Counted from the first letter of the stretch, positions 36,048 through 46,233 are shown. The stretch: 64,000 nt of DNA from Pseudomonadota bacterium (GCA_018242425.1 JAFEBX010000003.1:496001-560000); one strand, 5' to 3'. Notes: generated from the letters alone by a model not told the origin. Made by a program: numbers and translations.

Positions 36048-39000
36048 GCGGCGGCTCCCGTGGCGACATGGCCGAACAAGGCATCGAGCGCGTGCACCAG
36101 TTCCGGTGCGAACCGCTGGGCGAAGATGCCGGGCGAATCGCTGCGCGCGGCATCGATCCCGCGACAGAACAGGTAGCGGATGCCACCGAAATCGCGGGTG
36201 TAGTCGTAGCCCGCACCGAGGCGGAAACGCAGCCAGCGATGCAGGGCCAGGGTGTAGATCAATGCCTGCAGGTCGTATTCGCTGTGCGCCATCGCGCGCT
36301 GCAGCGCCGCGCCGTCATATGCAGGCAGGCGATTCGATTTGTAATCGAGCACGTACCACTTGCCGTCGACGCAGTAGGTAAGATCGATGAGACCGGTCAT
36401 CAGCCCTTCCAGCCGCTGGCGCAGGCCGAAGCCGTGGCGATCGCGGACCACGCCGTGGGCATGCAGCAATTCCAGCACCGCATCGACGCGCACCGGCTGC
36501 AGTGCGAACTGGAACTCGATTTCCGGGCGCCGCTGGTCCGCCGGCACGTCGCAAAGGCGCACGCCTTCCGGCAATCCGACCGTCAATGTCTGGCCGACGA
36601 GGCGCGTCGTCAACGCGATGCCGTCATCGAGCACCTCGGCACCGTAACCCTCATCGCGCAGCGACTTGGCGATGATGCCGGTCGCGCCATCGGGCGCGGC
36701 ATCGCCCACATGCCAATCGCGCCACACGGCGAAATCAGCGTGCTCGAACGCGGCATGCAAGGCAACGCCATAACGATTGCCGGCGAAGCGCGGATCGTAT
36801 CCGTCATCGATGATATCTTCGGCCACATCGGGTTCGTCGTTGCCACCGCTGGCAGGCAACGTCGACGCACTGCTGGCATCGCCGGCATCGGCTTTCGCCA
36901 GCTGGCTGAAGCTGTAGACCCACCAGTCGTTGGCGGGATGGCGTTCGACCGTGCGCGCTGGCGGAACGATGGCATCGTTTTCCGGCGGCAGGCGCGGGAG
37001 GTCGCCGCGCGACGAACCTGCATCGATCACGATGCCATCAACGCGGGCAAGCGCCTCGACATCACGCAGCATCTTCGCCAGCGCCGTCCCGTCTCGGTTG
37101 TAGAACTCGCCGGTGGCGATCCACAGGGCATGTTCGGCACGGGTCAGGCCGACATACAGCAGGCGTGCGTCTTCGGCACGCTGGTCTTCCTGCCACTGCT
37201 GTTTCGCCTGGCCCCACTGGGCTTCCGGCACGTCGATTTTCCAGTGCAGGCGCCGGCCATCGCTGGGGTCGTGCACCATGCAATGGCGACCCGGCGACGA
37301 TTCCCTACGGCCAATCCCGGCGAACGGCAGGAACACCAACGGGTATTCCAGGCCCTTGCTCTTGTGCAGGGTGACGATCTGTACGCGCCGTGCGTCGGAC
37401 TCCAGGCGCAGGAGTTGCGTCTCATCGTTGCTGTCGGCATCGGCGATGCGGCGCTCAAGCCAATCAACCAGTCCATGCAGGCCGAGCGCGTCCGGTTCAG
37501 CTTCCTGCAACAGTTCCGCCAGCTGCAGGTAATTGCTCAGACGACGCTCGCCATCGTGCAGGGCCAACAATCGTTCCGCCGCGCTCGCAGCCAGGTCATT
37601 GACCAGCGCGAGCGCGCCTGCACGATTCCAGCGTTCGCGCCAGGCCTGCGCATCCTGTTGCCGCGCATGGCTGGCGGCAGCATCATGGTCCAGTCGTTCG
37701 ATCGCGGCAGCATCGGCACCGACCAGCACCGTCGACAACGCCGCGCGCAGGCGACGATCGTCACCGATGTGCAACAGCGCAAGCAACAACGCCTGCAACT
37801 CGCGCGCCTCGGTGGTGGCGAACAGGCTCAGCTTGCCGGCGGCCACGGCAGGAATGCCGACCTCGGCCAATGCCTGGCGGATCATCGTTGCCTCGAAATG
37901 CGAGCGCACCAATACCGCGATGTCGCCTGGCTGGACCGCGCGCATGCCGCTGCCTTCCTTCAGCATCGCCTTGTGGCCGCGCGCATCGGACAACATGCCA
38001 TGGATCGCGGTGATACATGCACGGGTCGCGAGTTCGCGCGACTGGCTGGCAGTCCGCGGCTTGCGGTTTCCCTTGGCGTCGGCAGGCGGTGGCGGGGCCT
38101 GCCACAGCGTCAACGCCGGCGCGACTTCATCGTTGCGAAGGAAATCGCCATCACCGACCGAACCACCGGGCTCGACTGTGTGGAAGGCGATGCGCCCATC
38201 GACGAAGGCTGCATCGCCCGCCTGCCGGTACAGCTCGGCGATCGCGGCCAGCACCAGCGGCCGCGAGCGGAAATTGTGCGCCAACAGCGGCGCGTCTTTC
38301 GCAGTTGCGCGCGCCGCGAGATAGGCGTGGACATCGCCGCCACGAAACCCGTAGATCGCCTGCTTGGGATCACCGATCAGGAACAGCCCGGGCGCAGGGC
38401 TGCCATCGCCGAAGAAGCAATCGAAAATCGCCCACTGGCGCGCATCGGTGTCCTGGAATTCGTCGACCAGCGCGACCCGGTATTGTGCGCGCAGCCGCGC
38501 CGCCAGCAGTTCGCCATTGGCGCCAACCAGCGCATCGGCAACACCATCGATGAGGTCGTCATATCCCTGTACCCGGCGCTGGCGCTTGAGTGCGGCCATG
38601 CCGACGCGTGCATCCTCGCGAATACGATGCAGCCGCACGGCTTGGCGGCGCGCGGTGTAATCGCGATGCGCCTCGAGGGCGTCGAGATAGGACTGGACCG
38701 CGACGCACAACGGAGAATCAGGGGTCTTGCCGGCTTGCGCCTTGTTGGTTTTCTCCAACAGGACATCGCGCTGCAGGTTGGCCAGTTTTTCATGTTCGAA
38801 CGGGACGCCGGCACGAGCCGATCCGACCCAGTGCGTCGCCGCATCGAACAACGCATTGATCCATTCGGCCTTGTAGCTGCCTCCGTGGAGGACTTTGTCG
38901 GCCAGCGCAGCCAGCAATGCGGCACGAAATTCATCGCCATGCGAGCGGAATGCATCCGCCAATGTCGCTGTGGCCTTGTGCACCCGTGGCGCGGGATCCT

Positions 39001-39649
39001 CCGGCAGAGTGAGTTCCGGTGGCAGCAGGATGGGTTCGCGCAGCAGCGCCGGCAGGTCCTCCGCCAAGGCACCATGGCCCTGGCTCCACAACGTGACGAG
39101 GTCATTCGTTGCCTCATCATCAATCGCGTGCGCGCGCCAGAGATCCGCAGCAACCTCCTCGCGCAGGCTGCGGTCGCTCGCGAGCAGTTCCGGCGCTTCG
39201 AAAGCATGGCCCGCTTCCAGCGCATGTTCGCGCAGTACGCGCAGGCAGAAGCCGTGAATGGTGAAGATGGCAGCAAGATCGGTCTCGTGCACGGCTTGGC
39301 GCAAGCGCCGGCGCAGCGCATCACGGGCTTCCTTGTTTTGCGCGAGATGCCCTTCGAGGATCGCGCGCGTCAATGCGGCCTCCGATGCTTCATCCACGAC
39401 CGAAGCAGCATCCAGTACATCGAGCGCGAGCTGCAGGCGCTCACGGATGCGCTTGCGCAGTTCCTGGGTCGCTGCTTCGGTGAAGGTCACCGCCAGGATT
39501 TCGCCGATGCGCAGGCCACGTTCGACCACCAGCCGCGTCACCAGTGTCGCCAAAGTGTAGGTCTTGCCGGTGCCGGCGCTGGCTTCGATCAGGCGCACGC
39601 CACCCAGCGGCAATTCCAGCCAGGGATCGCGCGATGCACCGGCGCTCAC
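36044..39649 (-). CDS. recB: RecBCD exonuclease beta subunit RecB
   Basis: 1201-aa 3'-5' helicase plus nuclease for double-strand-break processing. Walker A ASAGTGKT at residues 23-30, FTEAATQELRKRI, VDEFQDTDARQW (motif II) and VTLHKSKGLEYPLVFLP are superfamily-1 helicase motifs. The C-terminal nuclease has GLIDLTYCVDGKWYVLDYKS, including the LDYKS catalytic core. Overlaps recC and recD by 4 nt each, so the three subunits are translationally coupled. Confidence 0.97.
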   Translation of the reverse strand: MSAGASRDPWLELPLGGVRLIEASAGTGKTYTLATLVTRLVVERGLRIGEILAVTFTEAATQELRKRIRERLQLALDVLDAASVVDEASEAALTRAILEGHLAQNKEARDALRRRLRQAVHETDLAAIFTIHGFCLRVLREHALEAGHAFEAPELLASDRSLREEVAADLWRAHAIDDEATNDLVTLWSQGHGALAEDLPALLREPILLPPELTLPEDPAPRVHKATATLADAFRSHGDEFRAALLAALADKVLHGGSYKAEWINALFDAATHWVGSARAGVPFEHEKLANLQRDVLLEKTNKAQAGKTPDSPLCVAVQSYLDALEAHRDYTARRQAVRLHRIREDARVGMAALKRQRRVQGYDDLIDGVADALVGANGELLAARLRAQYRVALVDEFQDTDARQWAIFDCFFGDGSPAPGLFLIGDPKQAIYGFRGGDVHAYLAARATAKDAPLLAHNFRSRPLVLAAIAELYRQAGDAAFVDGRIAFHTVEPGGSVGDGDFLRNDEVAPALTLWQAPPPPADAKGNRKPRTASQSRELATRACITAIHGMLSDARGHKAMLKEGSGMRAVQPGDIAVLVRSHFEATMIRQALAEVGIPAVAAGKLSLFATTEARELQALLLALLHIGDDRRLRAALSTVLVGADAAAIERLDHDAAASHARQQDAQAWRERWNRAGALALVNDLAASAAERLLALHDGERRLSNYLQLAELLQEAEPDALGLHGLVDWLERRIADADSNDETQLLRLESDARRVQIVTLHKSKGLEYPLVFLPFAGIGRRESSPGRHCMVHDPSDGRRLHWKIDVPEAQWGQAKQQWQEDQRAEDARLLYVGLTRAEHALWIATGEFYNRDGTALAKMLRDVEALARVDGIVIDAGSSRGDLPRLPPENDAIVPPARTVERHPANDWWVYSFSQLAKADAGDASSASTLPASGGNDEPDVAEDIIDDGYDPRFAGNRYGVALHAAFEHADFAVWRDWHVGDAAPDGATGIIAKSLRDEGYGAEVLDDGIALTTRLVGQTLTVGLPEGVRLCDVPADQRRPEIEFQFALQPVRVDAVLELLHAHGVVRDRHGFGLRQRLEGLMTGLIDLTYCVDGKWYVLDYKSNRLPAYDGAALQRAMAHSEYDLQALIYTLALHRWLRFRLGAGYDYTRDFGGIRYLFCRGIDAARSDSPGIFAQRFAPELVHALDALFGHVATGAAA

Positions 39650-42600
39650 GGCGCATCCCCCGCATCATCGCGTTCCGGCAGCTCGATGCCATCAATGTCG
39701 ATCGATCGGCCTCGCCCGGACATCAATGCACCGTAAACGTCACCCGTCAGTTCCGCGAACTCATCGCGCAGGGCTTCGTCTGCGAACAGGTCGCGTCCGC
39801 GCAGTGCGAGCTGCCAGGTACTACTGCTCCCTTCCGCCCATTGCCGCTCGCCGCCTCGCCAGGTATTCGCGGCGTAGCGCATTCCGAGTACGGGCGTGGG
39901 TGCGGAGTACAGCGCCCACGCGCTGTAGGGCGCGAATGGCAATGGTCGCCGCAGTCCTTCTGCACGAATTGCCATCAGGACACGCAGGGCGTCGATGGCA
40001 GCTTCACGCCCGATCGATAGCCGCACATGCGGGCCGATGCCGCCTTTCCCGGATTCATGGAATTCCGCAAGAGGAAGCTCGATCCCCGCTGCACTTGCCA
40101 ACAACCAGTCGAGGCCGTTGCGGACTGCCGATGGTCCGTTTGGCTTGCCCACGCGAACGCGCGCAATGCCCCGTGGCCACGCATCAGCGATGCGTCCATG
40201 CAACCGGACCCCATCGATCTCGGCTTCGGCCATCAACACGCCTGCTTCGGAATCCCCCCGCCATGCCTTGAATGCATGCGCATAGGGCTCGATCTCCGCC
40301 ACCAGCTCGTCGAGTGCGCGACGCCCCGGCGCACCCGACGGCAACAGTCCCCGTGCACGCAACGACGCCTGCAAAGCCGACGCGCCCACGCCCGCGATCA
40401 ATCCATCGAACACCGCGCGCTGCAGGCGATGCCGCTGCAAACCGTGCGCCGGCGCCTGCAACGGCTCGATGTCTTCGCTTGCATCATCGATTTCCGGAAG
40501 ATGCAGCTGCAGTCGCTGGCGCAGGAAGGTTCCCGCCGGATCCAGCAGGAAGCGCCGCAGCGTATCCAGTGACAACTCGCTTTCCTGTTCTTCATTCGAC
40601 GGCACGAACGCGGCAGTCGCTTCCATCCACGGCGCCAGTCGCGTGCGTGCAGCGGAAAGGCCGGCTGCCGCCGGGCGCCAGTCGCCGCGATAGCTGAAGA
40701 AGCGATCGTCATCAGCCCCGAACGCCAATGGCGAGAAAGGCTGCAGCGGATGTTGCAGCACCCGTTGCTTGTCCTGCGCCCCGTCGTACGCCTGCGCCGC
40801 CGCCAGCAATTCCGTCACCAGCACCGACGGTTCGCGCGCGCTGCCATCGCGCGGATCGGCGCCAAGCCAGCTCAGGTAGAACACGTCCTGCGCGGAGGCG
40901 AACAATTGCAGGAAGAGGAAGCGATCGTCGTCGCGAGTCGAACGATCACCGCGCCGGCGCCGGTCGCTGCCGAGCTCCGCGGTGAGGCGATTGAGACCAG
41001 CGGATGGATCGCGACGCGGGAAATCGCCATCGTTCATGCCGAGCAGGCAGATCACCCGGAACGGCAGCAGGCGCATCGGCACCATGCGCGCGAAGCTGAC
41101 GCCACCGGTGAGCAGCGGCGCGCGCGTGTCGGATTCACCGAGCTCGGCAGTGAAATGCGCACGCACGACTTCGCCGGGAATCGCTTCTGCGTAGCCGGCA
41201 CGATCGGCCTGTTCCGCAAACGCATTGATCGTGGTGCGCAGGCGGTCGAGCGCACGTTGCCCCTGCGTGGTTGCGGGCGGGCGCGGCAACAAGGCATCGA
41301 GCAAGGCCAGCAGGCGTTCGCGCCATTGCGCGGGCGTCATCGCCTCGCCGAACAGGCGTTCATGACGCGCGAGCACACGCAAAAGGCGCAGTACGACGTC
41401 GAACGCATCGAGCGCACTGCCTTCCAGTTCCGTCCACGGCGCGACGCCCTCAATCTCGTCGTCGCTGCCACTGGCGTGGCCGAGCAACAAACGGTCCAGC
41501 GCGAACTGCCATGTGTAGGCGTCATCGGCCGGCGCGCCATTGCGCGCGCGATGCGCGGCGTCGATGCCCCAGCGCGCGCCGGCATCGTGCAGCCAGGCGT
41601 GCAGGCGCTCGAAATCGGTGGCATCGAGCTGCGCCGCTTCGGCCAGGGGCGCACTGGCCAGCAGGTCAAGAACTTCCTCCAGCCCGAAACGCGAAGTCGG
41701 CAGCGCCAGCAGGCGCAGGAACACTTCGGCCAACGCTTCTTCCGCCAATGGGCTGGCATCGGCGACGGCATAGGGAATCCCATCACCCTGGCGCTGGCCG
41801 CCGAATACCGCGTCGAGGTAAGGCAGGTAGGGATCGATGTCCGGCGCCATCACCGCGATTTCGCGCGGCTGCAGCGGCGGATCGAAACGCTTGTCGTCCA
41901 GCAGCGCGCGCAGGCGATCGTGGAGCACCTGCAATTCACGCAGGCGGGTGTGGCAGGCATGGAACTGCAGGCTGGGATCGTTGTCGATGCGCGCTTCAAC
42001 CATGCTCGCGGCGCGGCGATGGAAGAGATCGCCCTGCATCCGCCGCAACAGGCTGTCGTGCAGCCCGCCGCCGCCCTGCGCGGGATCGGCATAGGCGGAG
42101 ATTTCGCCCGAGGGATGCACCACTTCGCCACTGCCAAGCAGGGCCATGAAATCGCGGCCGGCCGCGCCCCAATCGCGCAACAGGGGATTCTCGTTGGCGT
42201 CGGCGAAGGGATCCTCGCCCGCGCGCAGGCGCGCACCCAACGATTGCAGGTCTCCCCAGTACTCGGCGCTCGGCGTCGGCGAATAGAAATGCAGCGTGCC
42301 GATCCGTGCCTGCGTCGCGATCACCCGCAACACGTCGGGCGAGACATTGAGCGTGGCGAACACGAACAGGCGCGATGGCAATCCGGACGGCAATGCATCG
42401 CCTGTCGAGAAACGCGCCAGATAGTCCTGGATGCGCCGCGCGCGATGCGCATGGCCGGACGCCACCTCGCGCCACAGGATGGCCTGGGGATCTTCGGGAT
42501 CAGCGCCGTCCTCCCATCGCAACAACCAGTCGCGACGCCACGCCTGGTATTTCTCGAACACGTTGGCGAGTTCGCCGGCCAGCGCCCACGGCTTCACCAC

Positions 42601-42981
42601 GTCGCCGTCGGCCAGATAGTTCGCGAGCTGCGCCAGCGCCGGTCGCGCCATCAATCCCGGATCGCGCAGCGCCGCATACAGGCGCCAGCGCAGGGTCGCG
42701 GCATCGAGGTCGTCATGGATCGGGCCGAGATTCGCTTCCAGCGCGCGTGCGACGAATTCGCCCGGCGTGAGGAATTCCAGGTTGGCGGCGATGCCGTGGC
42801 GTTGCGCCAACGTCGCCTGCAGCCAGCGTCGCATCGCGGCCTGCGGAATCAGGATGGTGTCCGGCACCAGCAGCGACTGCCCTTCCGCGGGTGCCCGCAG
42901 CGCGTCCGCGAGCAATCCCGCCAGCACGTCGAGCGCGTTCGAGTGGTAAAGGCGGAAATCGGGTGTGGCGACGGGGTTCAT
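39646..42981 (-). CDS. recC: RecBCD exonuclease gamma subunit RecC
   Basis: 1111-aa subunit that splits the duplex and reads Chi in E. coli. Recognised by FRLYHSNALDVLAGLLADAL near the start, the RRWLQATLAQRHGIAANLEF segment, and FRVICLLGMNDGDFPRRD in the inactive helicase core. The start at 42981 matches the usual N-terminus; in-frame starts at 42990 and 43092 would add poorly conserved residues. Divergent from the mla operon across 163 bp. Sequence cannot tell whether the E. coli Chi octamer is recognised in this organism. Confidence 0.95.
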   Translation of the reverse strand: MNPVATPDFRLYHSNALDVLAGLLADALRAPAEGQSLLVPDTILIPQAAMRRWLQATLAQRHGIAANLEFLTPGEFVARALEANLGPIHDDLDAATLRWRLYAALRDPGLMARPALAQLANYLADGDVVKPWALAGELANVFEKYQAWRRDWLLRWEDGADPEDPQAILWREVASGHAHRARRIQDYLARFSTGDALPSGLPSRLFVFATLNVSPDVLRVIATQARIGTLHFYSPTPSAEYWGDLQSLGARLRAGEDPFADANENPLLRDWGAAGRDFMALLGSGEVVHPSGEISAYADPAQGGGGLHDSLLRRMQGDLFHRRAASMVEARIDNDPSLQFHACHTRLRELQVLHDRLRALLDDKRFDPPLQPREIAVMAPDIDPYLPYLDAVFGGQRQGDGIPYAVADASPLAEEALAEVFLRLLALPTSRFGLEEVLDLLASAPLAEAAQLDATDFERLHAWLHDAGARWGIDAAHRARNGAPADDAYTWQFALDRLLLGHASGSDDEIEGVAPWTELEGSALDAFDVVLRLLRVLARHERLFGEAMTPAQWRERLLALLDALLPRPPATTQGQRALDRLRTTINAFAEQADRAGYAEAIPGEVVRAHFTAELGESDTRAPLLTGGVSFARMVPMRLLPFRVICLLGMNDGDFPRRDPSAGLNRLTAELGSDRRRRGDRSTRDDDRFLFLQLFASAQDVFYLSWLGADPRDGSAREPSVLVTELLAAAQAYDGAQDKQRVLQHPLQPFSPLAFGADDDRFFSYRGDWRPAAAGLSAARTRLAPWMEATAAFVPSNEEQESELSLDTLRRFLLDPAGTFLRQRLQLHLPEIDDASEDIEPLQAPAHGLQRHRLQRAVFDGLIAGVGASALQASLRARGLLPSGAPGRRALDELVAEIEPYAHAFKAWRGDSEAGVLMAEAEIDGVRLHGRIADAWPRGIARVRVGKPNGPSAVRNGLDWLLASAAGIELPLAEFHESGKGGIGPHVRLSIGREAAIDALRVLMAIRAEGLRRPLPFAPYSAWALYSAPTPVLGMRYAANTWRGGERQWAEGSSSTWQLALRGRDLFADEALRDEFAELTGDVYGALMSGRGRSIDIDGIELPERDDAGDAP

Positions 42982-43144
42982 CGATGAGCGCATTGTGCCG
43001 GAGCGATATCGCATTGATTGAGACCGCTGGCGTCGATCGAGGCTGGAGCTCCGCCATGACCCGTGTTTACAGGCACATCGGCGGGGTTCCATTCAGCTTT
43101 GTCCAAGCACTCTGTAGCGTCCGGGGAATTCTGTCCATATACGC

Positions 43145-43933
43145 GTGCGCGATCTTGCCGCCCCTGCCGTCCAGCTGACCGACCTGCGCCTGATGCGCGG
43201 CGGACGCGTGGTGCTGGACGACATCAACCTCGTCGTTCCCCGCGGCAGCGTTACCGCCGTGCTGGGCCCGTCCGGCAGCGGCAAGTCGACGATGCTGGCC
43301 GCGCTCACCGGCGAACTCGCGCCAAGCGCGGGTTCGGTCGAACTGTTTGGCAAGCCCGTGCCGCAGGATCGTCGCGCCCTGCTCGAACTGCGCAAGCAGG
43401 TTGGCGTGCTGTTGCAGGGCAATGGCCTGCTCACCGATCTCACCGCCGCCGACAACGTCGCGCTGCCGCTGCAGGCGCATACCGACCTGCCGGCACCGGT
43501 CATCGAACGGCTGGTGGCGATGAAGCTGCATGCGGTCGGCCTGCGCCACGCCGCCGACCTGTATCCGCGCGAACTCTCGGGTGGCATGGCGCGCCGTGTC
43601 GCGCTCGCCCGTGCGATCGCGCTCGATCCGCCGTTGATGATCTACGACGAACCGCTGACCGGCCTTGATCCGATCGCGTCCGGCGTGATCATGAGCCTGA
43701 TCGCGCGCCTAAACGCCACGCTCGGACTGACCAGCATCATCGTCAGCCACCACGTGCACGAGACGTTGCCGATCACCGACCAGGCGGTGGTGATCGCCGA
43801 TGGCCGCATCGTCTTCACCGGCACCCCGGCGGAATTGCAGGCCAGCGACGATCCCTTCGTGCGCCAGTTCCTCGATGGCGCGCCGGATGGCCCGATTCCC
43901 TTCGATGCCGCGGCGCGGCCGGTGGCGGCATGA
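43145..43933 (+). CDS. mlaF: MlaF, ATPase of the Mla phospholipid transport system
   Basis: 262-aa ABC ATPase that powers phospholipid movement between inner membrane and periplasmic MlaC. Walker A GPSGSGKST at 41-49, signature LSGGM at 144-148, Walker B LMIYDEP from 164, and the switch His in IIVSHHVHE. GTG start at 43145. First gene of a six-gene unit in the order mlaF-E-D-C-B-A; its stop overlaps the mlaE start by 4 nt. Confidence 0.94.
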   Translation: MRDLAAPAVQLTDLRLMRGGRVVLDDINLVVPRGSVTAVLGPSGSGKSTMLAALTGELAPSAGSVELFGKPVPQDRRALLELRKQVGVLLQGNGLLTDLTAADNVALPLQAHTDLPAPVIERLVAMKLHAVGLRHAADLYPRELSGGMARRVALARAIALDPPLMIYDEPLTGLDPIASGVIMSLIARLNATLGLTSIIVSHHVHETLPITDQAVVIADGRIVFTGTPAELQASDDPFVRQFLDGAPDGPIPFDAAARPVAA

Positions 43934-44685
43934 CGCCGATCAGCAACATCCTGCGTTCGCTGGGACAGGCCGGGCTGTTCGCCGGCAACGTGCTGCGCGC
44001 GTCGTTCCCGCCGACCCGCGACATGTTTGCCGAGTTCGTCCGCGAGATCTACAAGATCGGCGCGCGCTCGCTGCCGATCATCCTCGTCGGCGGCGCCTTC
44101 GTCGGTTTGTCGGTGACGCTGCTCGGCTACCGCGCCCTCGATACCTATGGCGCCAGCAACCAGGTCAGCGCGATGCTCGGCCTCGGCCTCTACCGCGAAC
44201 TGGCGCCGGTGCTCACCGCGCTGCTGTTCATCGGTCGCGCCGGTTCGTCGATCGCCGCCGAACTCGGGCTGATGCGTGCCACCGACCAGATCACCGCGCT
44301 CGGCCTGATGGCGATCGATCCGGTGGCGAAAGTGGTGGTGCCGCGCTTCTGGGCCGCGGTGCTGGCGGTGCCGTTGCTGGTCGCATTCTTCTGTTCGGCC
44401 GCGATTGCCGCCGGCTGGTTCGAATCGGTGAAGGTGATCGGCCTCGATGGCGGCACCTTCTGGCAGGTGATGAAGGATGCGGTCGACGTCCGCCACGATT
44501 TCCTGCCGGCCTTCCTCAAGGCTGCTGTCTTCGGCGCCACCGCCGCGCTGGTTTCGGCCCACGTCGGCTTCCACGCCGAACCGACCATCGAAGGCACCTC
44601 GGTGGCGACCACCCGCGCGGTGGTCAATGCCTCGCTGCTGGTGCTGATGTTCAACTTCGTGCTCTCGGCGCTGATGTTCCGATGA
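43930..44685 (+). CDS. mlaE: MlaE, permease of the Mla system
   Basis: 251-aa inner-membrane permease of the MlaE/YrbE family with about five hydrophobic segments. Typical stretches are LPIILVGGAFVGLSVTLLGY, GLGLYRELAPVLTALLFIGR and AAELGLMRATDQITALGLM. It forms the transmembrane dimer around which MlaF and MlaD assemble. Coupled to mlaF by an ATGA overlap, then separated from mlaD by a 58-nt hairpin-containing gap. Confidence 0.95.
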   Translation: MTPISNILRSLGQAGLFAGNVLRASFPPTRDMFAEFVREIYKIGARSLPIILVGGAFVGLSVTLLGYRALDTYGASNQVSAMLGLGLYRELAPVLTALLFIGRAGSSIAAELGLMRATDQITALGLMAIDPVAKVVVPRFWAAVLAVPLLVAFFCSAAIAAGWFESVKVIGLDGGTFWQVMKDAVDVRHDFLPAFLKAAVFGATAALVSAHVGFHAEPTIEGTSVATTRAVVNASLLVLMFNFVLSALMFR

Positions 44686-44706
44686 ACACGCACCCCACTT
44701 TCATCC

Positions 44707-44724
44707 GCCACGCCAAGGCGTGGC
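44707..44724. repeat. Hairpin repeat inside the mla operon
   Basis: GCCACGCC (44707-44714) and GGCGTGGC (44717-44724) form a perfect 8-bp inverted repeat with a 2-nt spacer in the only sizeable gap of the operon, between mlaE and mlaD. No T tract follows. It looks like a REP-type element or an mRNA stability hairpin. Confidence 0.6.
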
Positions 44725-44743
44725 TCGCTACGGAGATCCAGCC

Positions 44744-45274
44744 ATGAGCATTCGCGGCCCGCGCCTCGAATTCGCCGTCGGCGCCTTCCTGCTGCTCGCC
44801 CTGGGCACGCTGCTGGTGCTGGCGTTCGCCTCCACCAACGGCAAGTTCGGATTCGGCGGCAGCACCACCTATCCGCTGAAGGCGCATTTCTCCGCCATCG
44901 GCCAACTGCGCCCGCAGGCGCCGGTGAAAATCGGCGGCGTCACCGTCGGCACGGTTTCGGAAATCCAGCTCGACCCGCAGAAGTACGACGCCGTGGTCAC
45001 CCTCGCCATGCAATCGAAGTACAAGGACCTGCCGGCCGATACCACCGCCGGCGTCTTCACCAGCGGCCTGCTCGGCGAGTCCTACATCGGCCTGACCCCG
45101 GGCGGCGACCCCAACGTGCTGAAGGCGGGTGACGAGATCGCCTTCACCCAGCCGGCGGTCGACCTGCTCCAGCTGGTCGGCAAATACATGTTCAGCGGCG
45201 GTGGTGCCAAGCCGGGCAATGATGCGCCGGCTGCGTCCACCGACGCCAAATCCACACAGGAATCCAAGCCATGA
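44744..45274 (+). CDS. mlaD: MlaD, MCE-domain substrate-binding subunit
   Basis: 176-aa single-pass inner-membrane protein whose periplasmic MCE domain forms the hexameric lipid channel. The TM segment is at about residues 10-28 (VGAFLLLALGTLLVLAFAS). The MCE domain (about 38-115) includes AHFSAIGQLRPQAPVKIGGV and the hydrophobic GLLGESYIGLTPGG. The start at 44744 has GGAG 9 nt upstream and gives the usual short cytoplasmic tail. Overlaps mlaC by 4 nt. Confidence 0.93.
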   Translation: MSIRGPRLEFAVGAFLLLALGTLLVLAFASTNGKFGFGGSTTYPLKAHFSAIGQLRPQAPVKIGGVTVGTVSEIQLDPQKYDAVVTLAMQSKYKDLPADTTAGVFTSGLLGESYIGLTPGGDPNVLKAGDEIAFTQPAVDLLQLVGKYMFSGGGAKPGNDAPAASTDAKSTQESKP

Positions 45275-45921
45275 TCCGCAATGTCCTTGTCGCCGCCATC
45301 GTCGCGACGCTGGCCATCGCCACCCCGACGCTCGCCTCGGCCGCCCAGCCCGGCGCCGCCGCCAGCTCGCAGCTGGGCGTGCCCAGCCAGCTGGTGCTGT
45401 CCAACAGCCAGCGCATCATCACCACGCTGGAAAAGCGCCGCGCCGAATTCACCAAGAATCGCGCCGCGCTGCGCAGCTTCGTCAACAGTGAATTCAACCA
45501 GATGTTCGATCGCGACTACGCCGCGAAGCTGGTGCTCGGTCGCCATGCCCGCGGCGCGGCGCCAGCCGATGTCAATGCGTTCTCGACCGCGCTCGGCGAC
45601 AGCCTGCTGCAGCGCTACGGTTCCTCGCTGCTCGATTTCAACACCAAGCTGACGCCGCGCGTGAAGTCGGAAGCACCGCTCCCGAACGGCCTCGGCGTGC
45701 GCGTCAACAGCGAGCTGGTGCGCGCTGGTGGTGATCCGGTGCCGGTGACCTATCTGATGCACCAGGTCGGCGGCCAGTGGAAGGTGTTCGACGTGATGGT
45801 CGAAGGCGTGTCCTTCGTGCAGACCTTCCGCAACCAGTTCGATACGCCGTTGTCGCAGAAGGGCATCAAGGCAGTGGCGGCCGATCTCGCCAGTGGCCAG
45901 ATGCAGGCCAGTACCAAGTAA
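45271..45921 (+). CDS. mlaC: MlaC, periplasmic phospholipid carrier
   Basis: 216-aa periplasmic shuttle with a signal peptide of about 24 residues ending ASA. Family features include SEFNQMFDRDYAAKLVLGRHAR and GGQWKVFDVMVEGVSFVQTFR near the C-terminus, part of the lipid-binding MlaC/Ttg2D fold. It carries lipid between MlaFEDB at the inner membrane and MlaA at the outer membrane. Both partners are encoded in this operon. Confidence 0.94.
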   Translation: MIRNVLVAAIVATLAIATPTLASAAQPGAAASSQLGVPSQLVLSNSQRIITTLEKRRAEFTKNRAALRSFVNSEFNQMFDRDYAAKLVLGRHARGAAPADVNAFSTALGDSLLQRYGSSLLDFNTKLTPRVKSEAPLPNGLGVRVNSELVRAGGDPVPVTYLMHQVGGQWKVFDVMVEGVSFVQTFRNQFDTPLSQKGIKAVAADLASGQMQASTK

Positions 45922-45926
45922 CCGCA

Positions 45927-46211
45927 ATGGCCGACCCGGGTGCCAGCGTTGAGCTGCAGGATGGACGCCTCGTCTTCGACGGGGCGTTGCTGCGTCCGGC
46001 ACTGGCGTCGCTGTGGCCGCGCCTGGCCAAATCCGGCGCGATCTCCGCGATCGACCTGACCCATGTTCCGCGCATCGACAGCGCCGGCATCGCCCTGCTC
46101 GGCTGGCTGGCGGATCAGCATCCTCAGGCCGCGATCACCGGCATGCCAACTGGCTACGAGGAATTGCGGATCGCCTATCGCCTCGATGACCACTTGCGTT
46201 TCGAGCGCTGA
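45927..46211 (+). CDS. mlaB: MlaB, STAS-domain subunit
   Basis: 94-aa cytoplasmic STAS-domain protein that stabilises the MlaF ATPase. The STAS pattern is ISAIDLTHVPRIDSAGIALLGWL with the typical D-S-A-G. The start at 45927, 5 nt after the mlaC stop, was chosen over longer in-frame starts lying inside mlaC. Short and weakly conserved, as MlaB usually is; identification leans partly on its operon position. Confidence 0.88.
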   Translation: MADPGASVELQDGRLVFDGALLRPALASLWPRLAKSGAISAIDLTHVPRIDSAGIALLGWLADQHPQAAITGMPTGYEELRIAYRLDDHLRFER

Positions 46212-46233
46212 CCCCCAACTGCTTCGTATCGCC

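Noticed and set aside
35564..39736. A 1390-codon plus-strand open frame opposite recB/recD
   Set aside because: Fully antisense to recB with intact helicase and nuclease motifs; composition and lack of recognisable domains mark it as a shadow.
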